Positions 6,166 to 8,754 of a DNA stretch of 8,754 nucleotides are shown one piece after another. The notes beneath the pieces were generated by a model that saw nothing but the letters and a program-made list of their open reading frames with translations, did not search any database and was not told the DNA's origin. Positions within the stretch are counted from its first letter, which is position 1, and every line of letters begins with the position of its first letter. The DNA is taken from NCBI GenBank assembly GCA_021160155.1, contig JAGHDB010000117.1:1-8754 (forward strand), read 5' to 3'. This DNA comes from Bacteroidales bacterium. GTDB taxonomy: Bacteria > Bacteroidota > Bacteroidia > Bacteroidales > UBA12481. A program made the translations under genes and the position numbers.

Positions 6166-6229
6166 CAAAATTTTTAATATCTTTATCGCGTCAAACACTG
6201 AAATTTTATTAACCAATTGATTTAAAGTC

Positions 6230-7054
6230 ATGAAAAAAATTGCTTTGATAGCTATTTTTGCGATGTTAACTTTCGGAGCATCTCAGAATGTCGTTGTAGC
6301 TCAGGGAGAACCTACCATGCCGGCTGACACCTCCGTCACCGTAGATACCGCAGCCGCTCAGGCAGTGGATACTACCGGCGTAACTCAAGCCGCCACAGAA
6401 GAGGCTGTGCCTGAAGAAAAATCCATGCACCAGATTATTAAAGAAAAATTCATTGAAGGGGGGGCCGGTTTCATGGGAATTATTGCATTAACCCTGATCA
6501 TCGGTCTTGCCGTTTCCATTGAAAGAATCATTTACCTGAGTCTGGCAAGTACAAATTCATCCAAGCTTCTGAAAAAGCTGGAAGACACGCTGAATAGCGG
6601 AGGCGTTGAACAGGCGAAAGAACTTTGCCGTGACACCCGCGGGCCACTTGCCAGTATCTTCTATCAGGGACTTGACCGGTATGAAGAGGGACTGGATATG
6701 GTTGAAAAATCAATCATCTCTTACGGTAGTGTGCAAATGGGTCTGCTTGAAAAAGGGCTCTCCTGGATCTCTCTCTTTATCTCCGTGGCCCCAATGCTTG
6801 GTTTTATGGGTACGGTAATCGGAATGATCGGTGCCTTTGATGCCATTCAAACTGCCGGAGAAATATCTGCCGTTCTGGTTGCCGGAGGTATTAAGGTTGC
6901 CTTGCTGACTACCGTATTTGGTCTGATCGTTGCTGTAATCCTTCAGGTTTTTTATAATTACTGTTTGTCAAAAATTGACAGCATAACCAATGAAATGGAA
7001 GATTCTACTATTTCATTCATGGATATACTGATCAAGCACAAACTGACCAAATAA
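6230..7054 (+). CDS. exbB: MotA/TolQ/ExbB-family proton channel subunit (ExbB) with signal peptide
   Basis: ExbB forms the inner-membrane pentamer around an ExbD dimer that couples the proton gradient to TonB. The 274-residue protein has three transmembrane helices: about 79-103 (GFMGIIALTLIIGLAVSIERI), 176-200 and 221-246. The family channel motifs are PMLGFMGTVIGMIGAFDAI (188-206) and LLTTVFGLIVAV (225-236). Two features differ from E. coli ExbB. First, the N terminus is a signal peptide (MKKIALIAIFAMLTF through VVVA before Gln25), followed by a 40-residue Ala/Thr/Val/Glu-rich linker (25-64). Second, the membrane glutamate of E. coli ExbB (E176) aligns by eye with V223, beside K222. I recall the same GGIKVALxTT wording in other Bacteroidota ExbB proteins, so this is probably lineage-typical. 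It leads an operon with the next three genes. A weak -7-like TATCTTTA at 6178-6185 has no clear -33 partner. Confidence 0.93.
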   Translation: MKKIALIAIFAMLTFGASQNVVVAQGEPTMPADTSVTVDTAAAQAVDTTGVTQAATEEAVPEEKSMHQIIKEKFIEGGAGFMGIIALTLIIGLAVSIERIIYLSLASTNSSKLLKKLEDTLNSGGVEQAKELCRDTRGPLASIFYQGLDRYEEGLDMVEKSIISYGSVQMGLLEKGLSWISLFISVAPMLGFMGTVIGMIGAFDAIQTAGEISAVLVAGGIKVALLTTVFGLIVAVILQVFYNYCLSKIDSITNEMEDSTISFMDILIKHKLTK

Positions 7055-7076
7055 TTTCGAATAACTAGTGAATGTT

Positions 7077-7550
7077 ATGAAACCAAATACATTATTGAAA
7101 ATCGGACAGTGGTTTTATTACCTTCTGATGGCAGTCTCCGTGGTATTGGTGGTGCTTTTTTACATCAATAACCGGAATGTCAATACCAATGATCCTTTCA
7201 GTAAGCAAATTACTGATATGGGGCCGGTTTTGAATTTCTACATCGTATGGTCTTACATCCTGGTGGGTATTGCAGTGGTTTTTTCCGTTGTATTTCCCAT
7301 TTTCAGGATGATTAGTAATCCGAAAAGCGGGATCAAAACCCTGGTGTCTATTGTGATTATAGCAGCGGTGTTCTTCATCGCCTATCAGTTGGGAAGTGGC
7401 ACCATACTTGATCTGCCGGCCTATAAAGGTCCGGATAATATCCCATCACGACTGAAATTAACGGATATGGCCATCTTTACCATGTATATCCTGTTAGCAG
7501 GAGCCCTGGTGGCTATGTTGTTTTCATCGCTTAGAAGGCTGTTTAAATAG
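7077..7550 (+). CDS. Small four-helix membrane protein of the ExbB-ExbD operon
   Basis: This 157-residue integral membrane protein has four hydrophobic segments at about residues 12-31 (WFYYLLMAVSVVLVVLF), 52-76 (FYIVWSYILVGIAVVFSVVF), 87-104 (TLVSIVIIAAVFFIAYQ) and 131-151 (AIFTMYILLAGALVAMLF), and ends with a basic RRLFK tail. Both termini are expected in the cytoplasm. Loops are short; the longest (105-130, LPAYKGPDNIP) would be periplasmic on that model. The ATG at 7077 is preferred; the GTG at 7068 would add only three residues. It lies 22 bases after exbB and 73 bases before the first exbD. A gene of this kind sits at this place in many Bacteroidales TonB-energising operons, to my knowledge without an assigned function. 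Position suggests an accessory subunit of the motor complex; that is inference. Confidence 0.85.
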   Translation: MKPNTLLKIGQWFYYLLMAVSVVLVVLFYINNRNVNTNDPFSKQITDMGPVLNFYIVWSYILVGIAVVFSVVFPIFRMISNPKSGIKTLVSIVIIAAVFFIAYQLGSGTILDLPAYKGPDNIPSRLKLTDMAIFTMYILLAGALVAMLFSSLRRLFK

Positions 7551-7564
7551 TATACTGCAGATTA

Positions 7565-7599
7565 ACGGAGGGGCATTTTAATAACCCTGCCCCTCCCGT
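7565..7599 (+). promoter_or_regulatory. Intercistronic stem-loop between the membrane-protein gene and exbD
   Basis: ACGGAGGGGCA (7565-7575) pairs with TGCCCCTCCCGT (7588-7599), giving 11 pairs with one bulged C and a 12-base loop. No T tract follows on either strand, so it is not a standard terminator. It lies in the longest gap of the operon, 25 bases before the exbD start codon. Likely roles are mRNA processing, stability control or partial attenuation that sets the ExbB to ExbD ratio. Confidence 0.55.
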
Positions 7600-7623
7600 C
7601 ACTGCTAAAATGTAATAATAACT

Positions 7624-8199
7624 ATGGCAAGGAAAAACAGACCACTACCGCAGATTCCGAATGCATCGATGGCTGATATTGCCTTTATGTTGCTGATCTT
7701 CTTTCTGGTAACCACTACCATGGATGTTGACAGCGGAATCTACCGGACATTGCCACAATGGGTTGAAAAAACCGTAAATCAACCCAAAATTAAAGAGCGA
7801 AACGTATTTGTAGTACAGATCAACAGAAATAACGATTTGGCAATTGAAGGAGAACCGGCTAATATCAATGAGCTCAAAGACCGGGTAAAAGAATTTATCC
7901 TCAATCCAAATAATCAGGCTAATCTTTCTGAGAAAGAGACCCGATTCGTTGAAGGGCTGGGTGATATTATCTGGTCAAAAGGAGTTGTTTCACTGCAAAA
8001 TTCTCGTAGTACGGACTACTGGGCCTATATCCAGGTACAAAACGAGCTGGTGGCCGCATTTAACGAACTGCGAGATGAATTCGCCATGAAACAATATAGT
8101 GCACCTTTCGACAAGCTTACTGATGCTCAAAAGGATATCGTAAAAAAAGCGGTTCCTCCGGCTATATCTGAAGCAGAACCTGTTGATTACAGCAAATAG
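7624..8199 (+). CDS. exbD: ExbD/TolR-family biopolymer transport protein, long form
   Basis: ExbD is the proton-carrying rotor partner of ExbB. The 191-residue protein has a short basic cytoplasmic N terminus (MARKNRPLPQ) and one transmembrane helix, SMADIAFMLLIFFLVTTTM (15-33). Within it D18 matches the essential membrane aspartate of ExbD and MotB. The remainder is periplasmic and longer than in E. coli ExbD (about 140 residues): a beta-rich part (NVFVVQINRNNDLAIEG, 60-76), a helical insert (about 82-112), then SKGVVSLQNSRST (118-130), VQNELVAAFNELRDEF (138-153) and an acidic tail (ISEAEPVDY). These segments are typical of the long ExbD of Bacteroidota. It precedes the short exbD by 13 bases, so both are probably made from one mRNA. 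Confidence 0.95.
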   Translation: MARKNRPLPQIPNASMADIAFMLLIFFLVTTTMDVDSGIYRTLPQWVEKTVNQPKIKERNVFVVQINRNNDLAIEGEPANINELKDRVKEFILNPNNQANLSEKETRFVEGLGDIIWSKGVVSLQNSRSTDYWAYIQVQNELVAAFNELRDEFAMKQYSAPFDKLTDAQKDIVKKAVPPAISEAEPVDYSK

Positions 8200-8203
8200 G
8201 AGA
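8198..8203 (+). promoter_or_regulatory. Shine-Dalgarno-like AGGAGA before the second exbD
   Basis: AGGAGA overlaps the TAG stop of the long exbD (8197-8199) and leaves ten bases between its last G (8202) and the ATG at 8213. Most genes here lack such a site, as is usual in Bacteroidota. Its presence supports ATG 8213 over the in-frame TTG at 8183. Confidence 0.4.
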
Positions 8204-8212
8204 AATCATATT

Positions 8213-8698
8213 ATGGCAAAATTTGAAAGAAAAGGAAAATCAAAAGGCGTGCCCGCAATCTCAACCGCTTCTCTACCTGATATTATCTTCATGTTGCTCT
8301 TCTTCTTTATGGTATCAACCACACTGAAAGAGACCGCCATGAAAGTCCATGTAACGCTACCCGAAGCTACCCAGGTTGTCAGAATTGAGAAGAAATCCCT
8401 GGTTAGTTATATATATGTAGGCGCACCTATCAAACAGTTACAGACAAAATTTGGTACGGATTCTAAAATCCAGCTTGAAGATAAATTCGCTAAGAAGTCG
8501 GATATTCAGGATTATATCGCTAACTGCAAAGAAAAAATGGATGAAAAAGAACGCCCGCTGATGATGGTATCTCTCAAAGCTGATGAGAATACCAAAATGG
8601 GGATCATCCAGGATATTAAAACCGAGCTGCGAAAAGCTGAAGCACTTAAACTGATTTATACTTCAAGAAAAAAGATTACCGATACGAGGTATCAGTAG
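8213..8698 (+). CDS. exbD: ExbD/TolR-family biopolymer transport protein, short form
   Basis: This second ExbD is 161 residues. A basic N terminus (MAKFERKGKSKG) is followed by one transmembrane helix with its membrane aspartate, STASLPDIIFMLLFFFMVST (17-36, D23). The periplasmic part contains KVHVTLPEATQV, the SLVSYIYVGAP strand pair, a helix near DIQDYIANCKEKM, and a final helix/strand ending KTELRKAEALKLIYTSRKK. That closing unit is the usual ExbD/TolR periplasmic fold. It shares the SxxDIxFMLL helix with the long ExbD but differs strongly outside the membrane, so the two are probably different subunits of one heteromeric motor rather than a recent duplication. Overlap with the upstream gene is avoided by using the ATG at 8213, which has a Shine-Dalgarno-like sequence. 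A tonB-type gene would be expected downstream but lies outside the window if present. Confidence 0.95.
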   Translation: MAKFERKGKSKGVPAISTASLPDIIFMLLFFFMVSTTLKETAMKVHVTLPEATQVVRIEKKSLVSYIYVGAPIKQLQTKFGTDSKIQLEDKFAKKSDIQDYIANCKEKMDEKERPLMMVSLKADENTKMGIIQDIKTELRKAEALKLIYTSRKKITDTRYQ

Positions 8699-8730
8699 TT
8701 CAATATCAGCTCTTTTTTCCCAGACGGGGC

Positions 8731-8746
8731 ATATATATATATATAT
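8731..8746. repeat. (AT)8 dinucleotide repeat
   Basis: Eight uninterrupted AT units lie 32 bases after the last stop codon, at the window edge. The surrounding 56 non-coding bases hold no hairpin terminator or gene that I can see. The tract may be an easily melted promoter-proximal region for the next gene or simply a simple-sequence run. Confidence 0.8.
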
Positions 8747-8754
8747 TATTTTTA

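Noticed and set aside
6076..6229. A mobile-element attachment site at the 3' end of the tRNA
   Set aside because: No integrase gene is present, no direct repeat of the tRNA 3' end was seen in the window, and the flanking genes are ordinary chromosomal ones.
5770..6231. A 153-codon open frame on the minus strand with a convincing-looking peptide (RERDSNPRF, LQPLGHLSKTG)
   Set aside because: It is the antisense of tRNA-Ser and of the 3' end of tatD. This wording is a well-known spurious peptide produced by translating the complement of tRNA-Ser genes.
1..8754. Frequent ACCGG/CCGGG motifs throughout the window
   Set aside because: They are scattered through coding regions without fixed spacing or shared flanks, as expected from codon choice (ACC/CCG/CGG); no repeat family is evident.

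Overview
The window reads as chromosomal DNA of a member of the Bacteroidota, most likely order Bacteroidales. The grounds are the ExbB, small membrane protein, ExbD, ExbD gene order with sequences typical of that phylum; signal peptides that place Gln right after the expected signal peptidase I site; few Shine-Dalgarno sequences; and TAnnTTTG-like promoter boxes. The genus cannot be named. All convincing genes are on the + strand and nothing looks mobile. There is no CRISPR array, insertion sequence or rRNA, and no gene-free stretch exceeds 80 bases.

Layout. (1) Bases 2-364 hold the C-terminal end of a small two-helix membrane protein, followed by a strong intrinsic terminator (381-415). (2) Bases 421-4013 are a tightly packed run of five genes: a LolA-like periplasmic protein, a YidD-like protein that carries a signal peptide, two tandem paralogues made of a TPR-like region plus a membrane domain with a PGxGxxY motif, and a helical-repeat protein started by TTG. 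Each gene overlaps the previous one by 53, 26, 35 and 4 bases, and every protein has a signal peptide. (3) dprA (4059-5171) and a TatD-family nuclease gene (5251-6039) follow. (4) A tRNA-Ser(GGA) gene lies at 6076-6165. (5) The last third is a TonB-energising operon: exbB (6230-7054), a four-helix membrane protein (7077-7550), a long exbD (7624-8199) and a short exbD (8213-8698). The window ends in 56 non-coding bases with an (AT)8 run.

How the genes work together. The ExbB/ExbD set should form an inner-membrane motor that uses the proton gradient to drive TonB-dependent outer-membrane transport; the tonB gene is not in view. DprA loads RecA on incoming single-stranded DNA in transformation, and TatD proteins are metal-dependent DNases, so the middle section concerns DNA handling. 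The five-gene run has no established joint role that I know of. Its content (a LolA-type fold, a YidD-type fold and helical-repeat proteins, all exported) suggests an envelope-protein handling module, and it is the part most worth following up.
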